Shown: positions 1-8,324 of the stretch, piece after piece
How the letters are laid out: every line of letters starts with the position of its first letter
Position numbering within the stretch: the first letter of the stretch is position 1
Assembly: GCF_004569505.1 (NCBI RefSeq)
Contig: NZ_SPPK01000002.1
Coordinates: 1 to 64,000 of the forward strand
Length of the DNA stretch: 64,000 nt
From: Dysgonomonas mossii
GTDB taxonomy: Bacteria > Bacteroidota > Bacteroidia > Bacteroidales > Dysgonomonadaceae
Reading direction: 5' to 3'
Notes under the pieces: model-generated
Databases searched by the model: none
Told to the model about the DNA's origin: nothing
The model's input: only the letters and a program-made list of their open reading frames with translations
Position numbers and translations under genes: made by a program

Positions 1-10
1 CCGTAACGAT

Positions 11-122
<112 letters not shown>

Positions 123-130
123 TTAAATGC

Positions 131-166
131 AAAGTCCGTATACATCTAATTGTATGCGGACTTTTG
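131..166 (+). terminator. rRNA operon terminator hairpin
   Basis: AAAGTCCGTATACA and TGTATGCGGACTTT pair around a six-base loop, ending in a short T run. The position directly after the 5S rRNA fits a rho-independent terminator of the rRNA operon. Confidence 0.75.
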
Positions 167-221
167 CTATTGATACAAGCATACAAAGGATAATAGAAAG
201 ATACAAATACATATAAAGAAG

Positions 222-256
222 AAGGATCTCATAAGCCAATGAGATCCTTTATTTTT
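222..256 (+). terminator. second terminator-like hairpin after 5S rRNA
   Basis: AAGGATCTCAT pairs perfectly with ATGAGATCCTT across a six-base loop and is followed by TATTTTTT, a good rho-independent signature. Nothing coding is visible between the 5S rRNA and this hairpin. It may be a back-up terminator for the strong rRNA operon, or end a short untranslated transcript. The remaining bases to 417 show no clear TAnnTTTG promoter for the next gene. Confidence 0.65.
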
Positions 257-417
257 TACAATACCAATGTTTCTTTGTATATTCGTCATATATTTAGAAT
301 AAAGGAAAATCCAGATTCCTTAAGCCCAATAAAAAATCTAACGTAAATAACATTTGAAACACATCTTTCTAGCGGAGAACAATTCCGAGAAAAGTAAAGA
401 TCTAATAATATTTTATC

Positions 418-1956
418 ATGAATAAAGTTTGTTTTATCCTCTTGTTTAGCCTTGCCCTTATTTCTAGTCTAAAGAGTCAGCAGAACTACTTCCTGAATCC
501 TGTTATTCGTGGAGATATGGCAGACCCATCTGTAATAAGAATAGGTGATACCTATTATGCAACTGCTACCTCTTCCGAATGGGCTCCGCACTATCCGCTA
601 TTTACTTCAAAAGACTTGGTTAACTGGATGCAGATCGGCCATATATTTGACAAGCAACCCGAATGGACTTCCAACTCTTTTTGGGCTCCCGAATTGTTTT
701 ATCATAACGATAAGGTCTATTGCTATTATACGGCGCGACGAAAGTCGGATGGAATATCATACATAGGTGTTGCTACAGCAAATAGTCCTACAGATGAATT
801 TACAGATCATGGCCTTTTGGTCGAATTTGGAAAAGAAGCGATCGATGCATTTATCTATGACGACAACGGGCAGCTATATATATCATGGAAGGCGTACGGG
901 CTCGATGATAGACCGATAGAGATACTCGCAAGTAAGTTGTCTGATGATGGCTTAAAATTGATTGGAGAGCCTTTTTCGTTGTTGAAAGATGATGAGCGGA
1001 TCGGGATGGAAGGTCAATATCATTTCAAGAAAGGAGATTATTATTATATCGTTTACTCACCTCATAGTTGTTGCGGGCCGCAAAGTGATTATGATGTATA
1101 TGTTGCCCGTTCAAAACGTTTTAAAGGGCCTTATGAGAAGTATTCTGGCAATCCGATCCTGCATGGCGGTGGTGGAGATTATCTATCCTGCGGACATGGA
1201 ACAGCAGTAGATACTCCCGATGGGCGTTTGTTTTATCTGTTTCATGCCTACTTCAAAGGTGAAGGCTTTTTTGCCGGACGACAACCTGTATTGCAAGAGA
1301 TGTATATGGGATACGATAGTTGGCCGCATTTCCGCACTGGAACAGTGGGTAAAGCAGAGCAAGCTATGCCATATCCCGAAACTGTGCAGAAGGGAGTTTC
1401 TGATTTTGAAGATCGATTCGAAGGTAGTACGTTAAAAATAGATTGGACTTGGAACTTCCCTTATTCAGATATAAAGACTGAATTTCGGAATGGAAAACTT
1501 CTGCTTAGTGGCACTCCAAAACAAGGGAATGATTGGGGAACAGCATTATGCCTACGTCCGCAAACACCTTATTATACTTATGAAACATTGGTGAATAATA
1601 GCAATAAGAGTATAAAAGGGCTTACCATGTATGGAGATGATAAGAATCTCATAGTATGGGGTGTATCGGATGGAAAGTTAGAGTTGAAGTCAATAAAAGA
1701 TGGTCAGCAATCGTTGATCTATAATTCAACAATATCGCAGAAGTTTGTCTATCTAAGAGCTCAGGTAGAGAAAGGTTGTTATATGACTTTCTTTTGGAGT
1801 AAGGATGGGAAAAACTGGACGAAGATAAATGAGACTCCTATCCAAGCCGATTATTTAACCCGATGGGATAGAGTTGCCCGTCCCGGAATGATACAGATCG
1901 GAGACACTTCTCAGCCTGCTGAATTCTCTTACTTTAAGATGACGAATATAAAATAA
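418..1956 (+). CDS. secreted GH43-family glycosidase with C-terminal lectin-like domain
   Basis: This is a predicted periplasmic glycoside hydrolase of the five-bladed propeller family GH43, 512 aa. A signal peptide covers residues 1-20 (MNKVCFILLF..., cleavage near SLKSQ). The three acidic residues typical of GH43 are visible: the catalytic base in ADPSV (D36), the pKa-modulating Asp in AIDAF (D143) and the acid Glu in GMEG (E198). Residues from about 328 onward (FEDRFEG, then beta-rich sequence to the end) form the concanavalin-like domain seen in xylosidase/arabinosidase members. The gene is convergent with locus 1 and separated from it by a shared terminator, so it is probably its own unit. 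GH43 covers arabinofuranosidases, xylosidases and galactosidases, so the substrate cannot be assigned from the sequence. The family call is firm and the specificity unknown. Confidence 0.88.
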   Translation: MNKVCFILLFSLALISSLKSQQNYFLNPVIRGDMADPSVIRIGDTYYATATSSEWAPHYPLFTSKDLVNWMQIGHIFDKQPEWTSNSFWAPELFYHNDKVYCYYTARRKSDGISYIGVATANSPTDEFTDHGLLVEFGKEAIDAFIYDDNGQLYISWKAYGLDDRPIEILASKLSDDGLKLIGEPFSLLKDDERIGMEGQYHFKKGDYYYIVYSPHSCCGPQSDYDVYVARSKRFKGPYEKYSGNPILHGGGGDYLSCGHGTAVDTPDGRLFYLFHAYFKGEGFFAGRQPVLQEMYMGYDSWPHFRTGTVGKAEQAMPYPETVQKGVSDFEDRFEGSTLKIDWTWNFPYSDIKTEFRNGKLLLSGTPKQGNDWGTALCLRPQTPYYTYETLVNNSNKSIKGLTMYGDDKNLIVWGVSDGKLELKSIKDGQQSLIYNSTISQKFVYLRAQVEKGCYMTFFWSKDGKNWTKINETPIQADYLTRWDRVARPGMIQIGDTSQPAEFSYFKMTNIK

Positions 1957-1962
1957 TAAAGA

Positions 1963-2000
1963 AACTGCCTTAAGAATTCACTTCCTAAGGCAGTTCCTTT
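1963..2000. terminator. bidirectional terminator between convergent genes
   Basis: AACTGCCTTA and TAAGGCAGTT form a perfect ten-bp stem with a 13-base loop. It sits only a few bases from the stop codons of the two convergent genes, so it probably ends transcription from both sides. Confidence 0.75.
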
Positions 2001-2010
2001 TATGTGATTA

Positions 2011-3618
2011 TCAGATAGTTTGCTTGCCTACTTGAACACTTACCTTTTTACTCTTGTCTTTTCCCCAAAGAAATGTTAACTCGAAAGCAACGTTCGAATC
2101 AATCGTAACCGATGGAGTTTCATCAGCCGAATTACGCTTATTAACTTTAAAGGAAACCAAGCCGTCGGGGCCGTATGGATAGCGCTCTATCCCGTGTGCT
2201 TCGGTCTGAGTAATATCCCATATGACAGAATGATTGGCATAGTCGGAACGGATACCTAAGATATACTCTATAAATACCGCAATAGGAGGAAGCCCTGTCC
2301 AACCCACAAAGTCTTTGCGAGCCATAAATCCGGGTTCTGCAGCTTCGGGTGCATAATATTCCCAGAATGTTCCTGTGTTCTTGTATACTTCAAAAACATT
2401 ATTGTAATGGTTTTTGGCTATCTCCTTCGCTTGTTTGGTGTATCCTTTCTTATCAAGTCCCGTGATGACCATATAGTTGGTTCCCGGCCAAACACCACCT
2501 TGCCAGTAGCGTCCTCTCGGGTTATATTTCGGATTGTCGGCCGAAAGAGATGGAACTCTGTGGGGACGGTTGAATGTTTTAGGATCGTCCAAATGCTTCA
2601 CCATTCTATCCAGTTGCTTAGCATCCAATACATCGGTATGCAATGCCCAGAATGCAGGCATCCCCATCGTTGTACTCAGACTACCATCAGCATACTGATC
2701 GTACAAGAATCCCGTTTTTTCGTCCCAAAGATTGTCGTGTACATATTTGGTAAGCATTTTTATCTCGTCCTCAAATTCTTCGATCTCTTGCCAGCGTTCC
2801 AGATAGAAACCTATTTCGAGCAATACATTTGCCATCAATATTTGTTGCAGGCATGCATCCAGCCATACCATGTGTCCGTTACTATATATCATATTATACT
2901 GAGGCTGTACACGTGGCATGTTGTCCATACCTGTTCCCCAACCACTCGACCAGTATGTTCCATTAGGCCATGTACGGTTTAGTTTCAGCCATTTGTAATA
3001 TGCACATAGTGCCGGGAATATCTTTTCTAAGCGTTCGTTATCGCCATACTGCTTGTAGTATAACATCTCACTCCATGGCAGAAGGTTAGGTCCGGTGCTT
3101 GTCGGGTCGTAACGCTCGAAGCAATCTGCTCCATCGGCTTTGATTTCGCGGCAAATGAACCCATCGGGATGCTGTTTGGCGTAGAAGTTATCCAATGTAT
3201 GTTGGAATGGGAAAAAGCGGTATCCGTAGCGTGCAAACATCATCATAAAAGATGAATCCCACATAAAGATATTTCCGTTATAAGCTGTATCCAGATAACT
3301 GGAAACAAAGCCCGAACCTTTTTGTGGCTGACGGATATTGCTGATCGCGATTTGCCATGCTTTCCAATACATCTCTATCTCTTTCGCATGTCCTTCCCAA
3401 ATAGGACTGGGCAATATATTCTTAGCCTCCTCGAAGCTTTTAGGAATTACTTCCTCGGGTTTTGCTATACGGTACTCATTCTCTGTAACCAAAGCTTCCT
3501 TCACATACGTATTTTTGTATGGTAGGTTGTATTTTGGAGGTACCTCTTCATTTTCTTGAGAGAAGAGATTGAATGTTACGATACAGCTTAGAATAATTAA
3601 ACTAACAAGTCTTTTCAT
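2011..3618 (-). CDS. GH63/GH37-like (alpha/alpha)6-barrel glycosidase, secreted
   Basis: This 535-aa protein belongs to the trehalase/mannosylglycerate-hydrolase-like superfamily (GH37/GH63, MGH1-type domain). A signal peptide covers residues 1-20 (MKRLVSLIIL..., FSQE cleavage). Family landmarks are MWDSSF (119-124), SGWGTGMDN with D232 as the likely general acid, GGVWPGTNYM (374-383) and TFWEYY with E420 as the likely base. The domain fills most of the protein, so it looks complete. It is the last gene of the minus-strand locus 1 and follows a phosphoesterase. A gap of 226 bases precedes it and contains the 53-bp dyad element, so it may have its own promoter. GH63 members act on terminal alpha-glucose or mannosylglycerate. 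Removal of an alpha-linked terminal sugar from the locus substrate is a reasonable inference, but trehalose or another disaccharide cannot be excluded. Confidence 0.8.
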   Translation of the reverse strand: MKRLVSLIILSCIVTFNLFSQENEEVPPKYNLPYKNTYVKEALVTENEYRIAKPEEVIPKSFEEAKNILPSPIWEGHAKEIEMYWKAWQIAISNIRQPQKGSGFVSSYLDTAYNGNIFMWDSSFMMMFARYGYRFFPFQHTLDNFYAKQHPDGFICREIKADGADCFERYDPTSTGPNLLPWSEMLYYKQYGDNERLEKIFPALCAYYKWLKLNRTWPNGTYWSSGWGTGMDNMPRVQPQYNMIYSNGHMVWLDACLQQILMANVLLEIGFYLERWQEIEEFEDEIKMLTKYVHDNLWDEKTGFLYDQYADGSLSTTMGMPAFWALHTDVLDAKQLDRMVKHLDDPKTFNRPHRVPSLSADNPKYNPRGRYWQGGVWPGTNYMVITGLDKKGYTKQAKEIAKNHYNNVFEVYKNTGTFWEYYAPEAAEPGFMARKDFVGWTGLPPIAVFIEYILGIRSDYANHSVIWDITQTEAHGIERYPYGPDGLVSFKVNKRNSADETPSVTIDSNVAFELTFLWGKDKSKKVSVQVGKQTI

Positions 3619-3703
3619 CTTAGGGTATTATAATCGATTTTTATTGTTACTTTTTTACAAATATACTGTTTTTATATAAGCCTTATAACCTGTATGATAT
3701 AAA

Positions 3704-3757
3704 TAAAAGGTGACAAAAGTGACACTTTTTATTCTGTTTTTTATCTGTCACCTTTTT
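3704..3757. promoter_or_regulatory. 53-bp dyad element, copy 1
   Basis: The core AAAAGTGACACTTTT is palindromic around a single central base. It is flanked by GGTGACA on the left and TGTCACC on the right, which are inverted copies of each other. A nearly identical element, in reverse orientation, lies at 43456-43508. Here it sits 86 bases upstream of the GH63/37-like gene and about 90 bases after the stop of the phosphoesterase gene. An operator is the simplest reading; an mRNA 3'-end structure is the alternative. Confidence 0.55.
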
Positions 3758-3844
3758 CTGTTTTTTATCAAGCTCAACGAAGAGAAGTATCATCTCCGGT
3801 AGGATACAAGAAAAAACACTAGACAGCGTCCTTATATAGATAAA

Positions 3845-5299
3845 CTATTTTGCAATATACAACATATTATCAGGAATAATATCTTCTCTGATACTGCGGC
3901 TCGAAAGACCTACTTCGAGGAATTCTCCCATATAGTTTTCGAAATACAATAACTTCAATTCGTGATATCCGGCTTCGAGAGCAATCTTTCCTTCGGCACG
4001 TTTCAGGCTGTGAGAGCCATCGTTGTCAACAACGGTTTGGCCGTCAATGAATAACTTCGAACCATCGTCGGAGAAAGTATAAAATTGATAAACGCCCTTT
4101 TCGGGTATTTTGATATATGTTTTGAATACAAATGCCATAGAATCTTTAGCTGTAGCAGAGGCTATCGAAAAATTGTTCATCGTACCTTCTTTTACAAGTT
4201 TGGCAGAAGCGATCATATCTGTATGGGTAAGTTTAAAATCGGCTTCGTAGTACTTGTACTTTACTCCTTGTTGTTTTACCTGAATGTTTTTTGCAGGCAA
4301 ATACTCCGTTGCTTGTTCGTCGGCAGAAGACAGGCCTGAAGGATAATAATATTCAAACTCGATACCTTTCGGGGTACGTATCCATGTGTCGAACTGATTT
4401 TTTCCTTCATACATTTTGATAATGCGTCCGCCTCTCTCTAATTTACCGTAAGCGTCTACTCCTGTTGTCCGTCCGAATGCGAGAGCTATTCCCTGATCGA
4501 TACCTATATAATCGTTATTGTGGTCGTGCCCTACAAACACTCCCATTACGTCTTTCTTCTCTACCATCGAGCAAAACATTCCTGAATTTATTTCGGGAGA
4601 GGCAACCTCTTCTTCTTTATTGCCGATGGTCTTTTCTTTTCCAACGACGTTGTTATACTCCAGTATAGGAATATGGAAGAATGCAAGAGCAGGAAGCGGT
4701 GTTCCGCCGTTTTGTGCGGTATATTTATCCCTGGTTTTTCTGTACCAGTCTATCTGATCGAAGTGTATCCAGTCGTAATGACCGTACTTGTGTGCAGATG
4801 GTTTGTTGTGCGAGTCGATGCAATACAATACAGCCGCAGTCTTAGCTCCTTTCGACGACTTAACTTCTAACGGATAGTTTCCCGATCCCGATAGCTCCGG
4901 CCCTTTTTCTCCGATAAAGTAAGGGTAGTTTGCGATAAGATCAAACACCTCATCACGGGTAAGCCCTGCTTCTTCATCGTGATTTCCCAAGGTGACAGCC
5001 CAAGGTGTTTTAGCCTCTTCAAATATTTTGCCAATAGATTTCCATCCTTCTTTGGCAGGCATATCGGTTACTACGTCACCCGTAAGGATAGCGATATCCG
5101 GCTTTTCGGTTGCCAAAACATGTTTGATCACATCAACAGTCTTGCTGCAATTAGGAGAGTTGTTGCTCCAATGCAGGTCTGTAAATTGGGCAATCTTGAA
5201 ATAACCGTCCTTATTGAATTTCAGTTGTATGTTATTCTTTTGTGCGAATAACGTAATTGCGCAAAAGAGAGTTACGAGTATTAGTGTATATTTTCTCAT
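3845..5299 (-). CDS. secreted calcineurin-like phosphoesterase with C-terminal PA14 domain
   Basis: This is a 484-aa metallophosphoesterase predicted to act in the periplasm. All signature metal ligands are present: FTDLHW (D41, H43), TGDVV (D75), GNHDE (N106, H107), FFHIP (H209) and VGHDHNND (H258, H260). A signal peptide occupies residues 1-20. Residues about 350-480 form a PA14 carbohydrate-binding domain, with FSDDGSKLFIDG at its core. An upstream in-frame ATG at 5326 would add nine residues, but those codons come from a dispersed repeat and would bury the signal peptide, so I use the ATG at 5299. It sits between a phosphatase fusion and the GH63-like enzyme in locus 1. The PA14 domain resembles the one on the GH92 protein of the same locus, which suggests both act on the same glycan. 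Hydrolysis of a sugar phosphoester or phosphodiester is inferred. Confidence 0.87.
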   Translation of the reverse strand: MRKYTLILVTLFCAITLFAQKNNIQLKFNKDGYFKIAQFTDLHWSNNSPNCSKTVDVIKHVLATEKPDIAILTGDVVTDMPAKEGWKSIGKIFEEAKTPWAVTLGNHDEEAGLTRDEVFDLIANYPYFIGEKGPELSGSGNYPLEVKSSKGAKTAAVLYCIDSHNKPSAHKYGHYDWIHFDQIDWYRKTRDKYTAQNGGTPLPALAFFHIPILEYNNVVGKEKTIGNKEEEVASPEINSGMFCSMVEKKDVMGVFVGHDHNNDYIGIDQGIALAFGRTTGVDAYGKLERGGRIIKMYEGKNQFDTWIRTPKGIEFEYYYPSGLSSADEQATEYLPAKNIQVKQQGVKYKYYEADFKLTHTDMIASAKLVKEGTMNNFSIASATAKDSMAFVFKTYIKIPEKGVYQFYTFSDDGSKLFIDGQTVVDNDGSHSLKRAEGKIALEAGYHELKLLYFENYMGEFLEVGLSSRSIREDIIPDNMLYIAK

Positions 5300-5316
5300 G
5301 GTCTTTATCTGTATTC

Positions 5317-5408
5317 TCTCTGTCATACCGAGTGTAACGAAGTATCTCGCATTCTTTTTATAGAAATGTTCAGCTTTGGGATGCTTCGTGCCTCAGCATG
5401 GCAGAGAT
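5317..5408. repeat. REP-like imperfect palindrome
   Basis: The left arm TCTCTGTCATACCGAG... and the right arm ...CTCAGCATGGCAGAGA are inverted, imperfect copies of roughly 30 bp each around a short centre. The pattern (TCTGTCAT, then CGAG, ACGAAG and ATCTC) matches the extragenic palindromes I know to be scattered through many Bacteroidetes genomes. It occupies most of the gap between the phosphatase fusion and the phosphoesterase. A half copy lies at 7420-7445. Confidence 0.65.
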
Positions 5409-5422
5409 GGTATAATCATTTT

Positions 5423-7387
5423 TTACAATCCTAATAATTTTTTCATTTTATGAAAAATCTGAGTATTCTTATACACTCCTATGAATTCGGACGAGCCCGG
5501 CCCGTAAGAAAAGACAGGCAGCATAAGCGGAGTGTGGTCGTCGGTCATATAGCGTGCTGTGAGATGTCCGTTCGCAACATTTCCGTCCACCAGTGTAAGG
5601 CCTCCTGTTTCGTGGTCGCCTGTTACTACAACCAATGTTTCTCCATTACTATCTGCAAACTCAAGGGCTGCTTTTACCGCCAAGTCGAAGCTTAATGTTT
5701 CCATTACAGAACCCGGAAAAGAATTGGCATGTCCGGCATAATCTATTTTTGCACCTTCTACCATCAGGAAAAACCCTTTGTCATTTGTTGTCGATAGTTT
5801 TTTTATAGCCTGATTTGTGGCGTCGGCAAGCATTGTCAGCGTTTCTTCCGATGCAGCCAGATCCATTCGTTCGTCAATACAAATAACCTTCTTGTTATCA
5901 GTATTGATGTCGTCAATAGATGTACTGATTCTATACTGTTTTTTCAATTCACTCAAAATATCCTTGCCATCGTTCCGACGTGTGAAAACAGACATTCCCG
6001 CACCGTTCAGAAGGGTTAGTTTTCCATCGAGCAAATACGAAGTTATCTCGTCAGAGTTATCTCTTTCTACCGAGTGTCCGTAAAAAGCGGCAGGGGTAGC
6101 ATCGGCAACATTACCCAGTGTTACAACCCCGCAGGCATATCCCGCAGCATGCATTACATCTGCCATCGATGGGTATGCTACTCCATCTTCACTCATGCTG
6201 ATATGGCGGTTGTTGTGGAGTTCGCCTGTTGCTAATGCGCTGCCTCCTGCGGCAGAATCGGTTGTATAGGAATCTTTGGCACTGGTGTTTTGCAATCCTA
6301 CATATTTCATGTTGAAAATTGTAAGCCCGTTTCCGTTTTTGTAATTGGCATTATTTACTGTAGCTCCTGCCTGTAGTTGAGCAAGTCCTGTACCGTCACC
6401 AATAAGGAATATGATGTTCTTGATAGGCTTGTTGCTTCCATCATTCTTGTAAGTAGGGGTATATACGTTGATACCTTTCGATAGTTGCAGAAGCTTGTTG
6501 TTAAATCCTTGAAATCCGACTGTTGTTCTATCCAGCCTTTTGGCACGTGCTACATCATCGGTTATATCTTCATTCTTCCCTATTTGGTAGTTCTTATTGT
6601 CGAAATGCGAGAAATAATCCGCACACGCTTCAGGGCGGTCGGTATTAATGTAATCTATGCCTAGATTGTGGAACGTATTCCATGCGGTAACGCCATCGGG
6701 AGTTCCCCAAAAACGGATAGGCTTGCCCAATGCGTGTACTTCATTGATTACTTTTACGACTTTTTCCAACTCGGCTTTTTTAATAGATCCTTTACCGTTC
6801 CATACCGAATAGTCGGCAAAAGAAAGGCTTATCATTGCTATTCTTTTCAGCTGTTCGGGTGTATAGTCTGTTTTATATCCATCGAATGAAATAAATGACG
6901 GATATTTAGAATAATCTTTCTCATCAGGACGATTCCCCGATATAACAACCTTTACGGCATAAGGGTTAACCGTAGCGTCGAAAACCTGAGGATAGGCTTT
7001 CAGTTTGGATACTAATATATCCAAAGTCGGATTTGCCGGAGTTTTCAGATCTACCAAAAGAATAAGCGTTTTATCTGAGTTTTTCCAAGGTCTTCCTCCA
7101 TTTTGTTTAAATAGATGGACCAATGGGGTGATGTATGCCTCGTCTATAGTCGGGGCATTGGCGACGTCCTTCAGGTCGTGTGCCACCTTCAACTCATTGG
7201 CTTTCCCTGTTGTGTAAATATCAGCCTCTATAGATGCTACTTGCTGTGCATAAGCCTGATAGAACGGAACTCTTTGCTCGTAATCGTTATGAGAGTGAAT
7301 GAGTATCCGTTGTTGTGCATTGATAGATATACTTATCAACCCTGTCAACAAGACTAATAAATACATTTTGTTTAAAATATGTCTCAT
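5423..7387 (-). CDS. fusion of GDPD/PLC-like phosphodiesterase and alkaline phosphatase
   Basis: This 654-aa secreted protein joins two phosphoester hydrolases. After the signal peptide (1-24), residues 25-260 resemble the glycerophosphodiester phosphodiesterase/PI-PLC TIM barrel, with ILIHSHND (H31, H33), IEADIY (E54, D56), VAHD (H70) and INTDRPE (248-253). Residues about 322-650 are an alkaline phosphatase: IIFLIGDGTG (D331), TTDSAAGGSA with the serine nucleophile at S378, EGAKIDYAGH (E544, D549, H553), VVTGDHETGG (D591, H592) and DDHTP (H618). Both active sites look intact. The natural reading is a relay in which a phosphodiester is opened and the resulting monoester is stripped to free phosphate. 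The gene is flanked by other phosphatases and a GH92 enzyme within locus 1. The diester substrate is unknown; a phosphodiester-substituted glycan is inferred. Confidence 0.88.
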   Translation of the reverse strand: MRHILNKMYLLVLLTGLISISINAQQRILIHSHNDYEQRVPFYQAYAQQVASIEADIYTTGKANELKVAHDLKDVANAPTIDEAYITPLVHLFKQNGGRPWKNSDKTLILLVDLKTPANPTLDILVSKLKAYPQVFDATVNPYAVKVVISGNRPDEKDYSKYPSFISFDGYKTDYTPEQLKRIAMISLSFADYSVWNGKGSIKKAELEKVVKVINEVHALGKPIRFWGTPDGVTAWNTFHNLGIDYINTDRPEACADYFSHFDNKNYQIGKNEDITDDVARAKRLDRTTVGFQGFNNKLLQLSKGINVYTPTYKNDGSNKPIKNIIFLIGDGTGLAQLQAGATVNNANYKNGNGLTIFNMKYVGLQNTSAKDSYTTDSAAGGSALATGELHNNRHISMSEDGVAYPSMADVMHAAGYACGVVTLGNVADATPAAFYGHSVERDNSDEITSYLLDGKLTLLNGAGMSVFTRRNDGKDILSELKKQYRISTSIDDINTDNKKVICIDERMDLAASEETLTMLADATNQAIKKLSTTNDKGFFLMVEGAKIDYAGHANSFPGSVMETLSFDLAVKAALEFADSNGETLVVVTGDHETGGLTLVDGNVANGHLTARYMTDDHTPLMLPVFSYGPGSSEFIGVYKNTQIFHKMKKLLGL

Positions 7388-7419
7388 GATTAAAAACCTT
7401 TTTTGATTGTTGTTGACTA

Positions 7420-7445
7420 TACTTCGTTACACGCAGGATAGCACA
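7420..7445. repeat. half copy of the REP-like palindrome
   Basis: TACTTCGTTACAC, followed by a decayed tail, repeats the inverse of the left arm of the element at 5317-5408. It lies between the EEP phosphatase gene and the phosphatase fusion gene. Confidence 0.5.
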
Positions 7446-7455
7446 AATTCTATAA

Positions 7456-8310
7456 TTATTTTATTTCTATTTGAGCAACTACGACAGAATGGTCTGAAAT
7501 AAATGTATCGTCCAATTTTTCAGGGAGTACACTGTGTTTAGCTACCTTGATGCCTTTGCTTACAAAAACATAATCGATAAACTCACGTCTTTCCATCGGT
7601 ACTTTTCCAAATCCGTGGAATGTCCAGTCTGTACCGCTTTTCTCTACTGCAATATCTTTCGAATGAATAAGATGTTCTGGACTATTCACATCCGTAACGT
7701 GTTTGATTACATCCGATTCCGGTGTCGCATTAAAGTCTCCCGTCATAATGATAGGCAAACCATTAGCAAGAGCATTTGCTCTGCTTAGCAATAAAGTTAC
7801 ACCTTCTTGACGCGCTATTTTACCCACATGATCGAGGTGTGTATTGATAAAGAAAAGTTGTTTTTTGCTGCTTATATCCTCCAGTATAGCCCACGTAGCG
7901 ATGCGCTCACAAGCTCCATCCCAACCTTTAGACCCCGCCACTTCGGGTGTTTCGCTCAGCCAGAAGTAACCGGATTTTATTTCCTTGAATCTATCCTTCT
8001 TATATAATATAGCACTGTATTCTCCCTTTTCTATACCGTCTTCACGACCTACTCCTATCGCATTATATTCGGGTAGGCGAGATTTTAAGTCATTCAGCTG
8101 GTTTACAAGTACCTCTTGTGTTCCAACGATGTCTGCATTCTGATTCTTTATCGTCTTTGCCGCAACATCTTTCCTGTACTGCCAGTTGTTCAGGCTGTCG
8201 TCAGGATTATCGTAACGAATGTTGAAGCTCATTACATTGAGGTCTACCGGCTTGCTATTACATGAAGTCAATAGTACGATTACAGCAAGAAAATAAAATA
8301 ATTTTTTCAT
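7456..8310 (-). CDS. EEP-family phosphatase lipoprotein
   Basis: This 284-aa lipoprotein has the endonuclease/exonuclease/phosphatase fold. A lipobox at LLTSCNS places Cys near residue 17, so it is membrane-anchored. The conserved blocks appear in order: VMSFNIRYD, GTQEV (Mg-binding Glu), FINTHLDH, MTGDFNATPE (catalytic Asp-Asn) and ISDHSVV (catalytic Asp-His). It lies 14 bases downstream of the GH92 gene, so the two are almost certainly co-transcribed. EEP proteins include DNases, sphingomyelinases and inositol or sugar phosphatases. In a polysaccharide locus with an alpha-mannosidase, a phosphatase acting on phosphorylated mannan is the best guess; phosphatases of this fold occur in yeast-mannan loci of Bacteroides. 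A secreted nuclease is less likely. Confidence 0.87.
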   Translation of the reverse strand: MKKLFYFLAVIVLLTSCNSKPVDLNVMSFNIRYDNPDDSLNNWQYRKDVAAKTIKNQNADIVGTQEVLVNQLNDLKSRLPEYNAIGVGREDGIEKGEYSAILYKKDRFKEIKSGYFWLSETPEVAGSKGWDGACERIATWAILEDISSKKQLFFINTHLDHVGKIARQEGVTLLLSRANALANGLPIIMTGDFNATPESDVIKHVTDVNSPEHLIHSKDIAVEKSGTDWTFHGFGKVPMERREFIDYVFVSKGIKVAKHSVLPEKLDDTFISDHSVVVAQIEIK

Positions 8311-8324
8311 CTTATCAAGGTTTT

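Noticed and set aside
2407..2982. Open frame of 191 codons on the plus strand
   Set aside because: It is antisense to the GH63/37-like gene, with no recognisable domain and no leader.
5300..5326. N-terminal extension of the phosphoesterase beginning at the ATG at 5326
   Set aside because: The added codons derive partly from a REP-like repeat and would place charged residues in front of a clear signal peptide.
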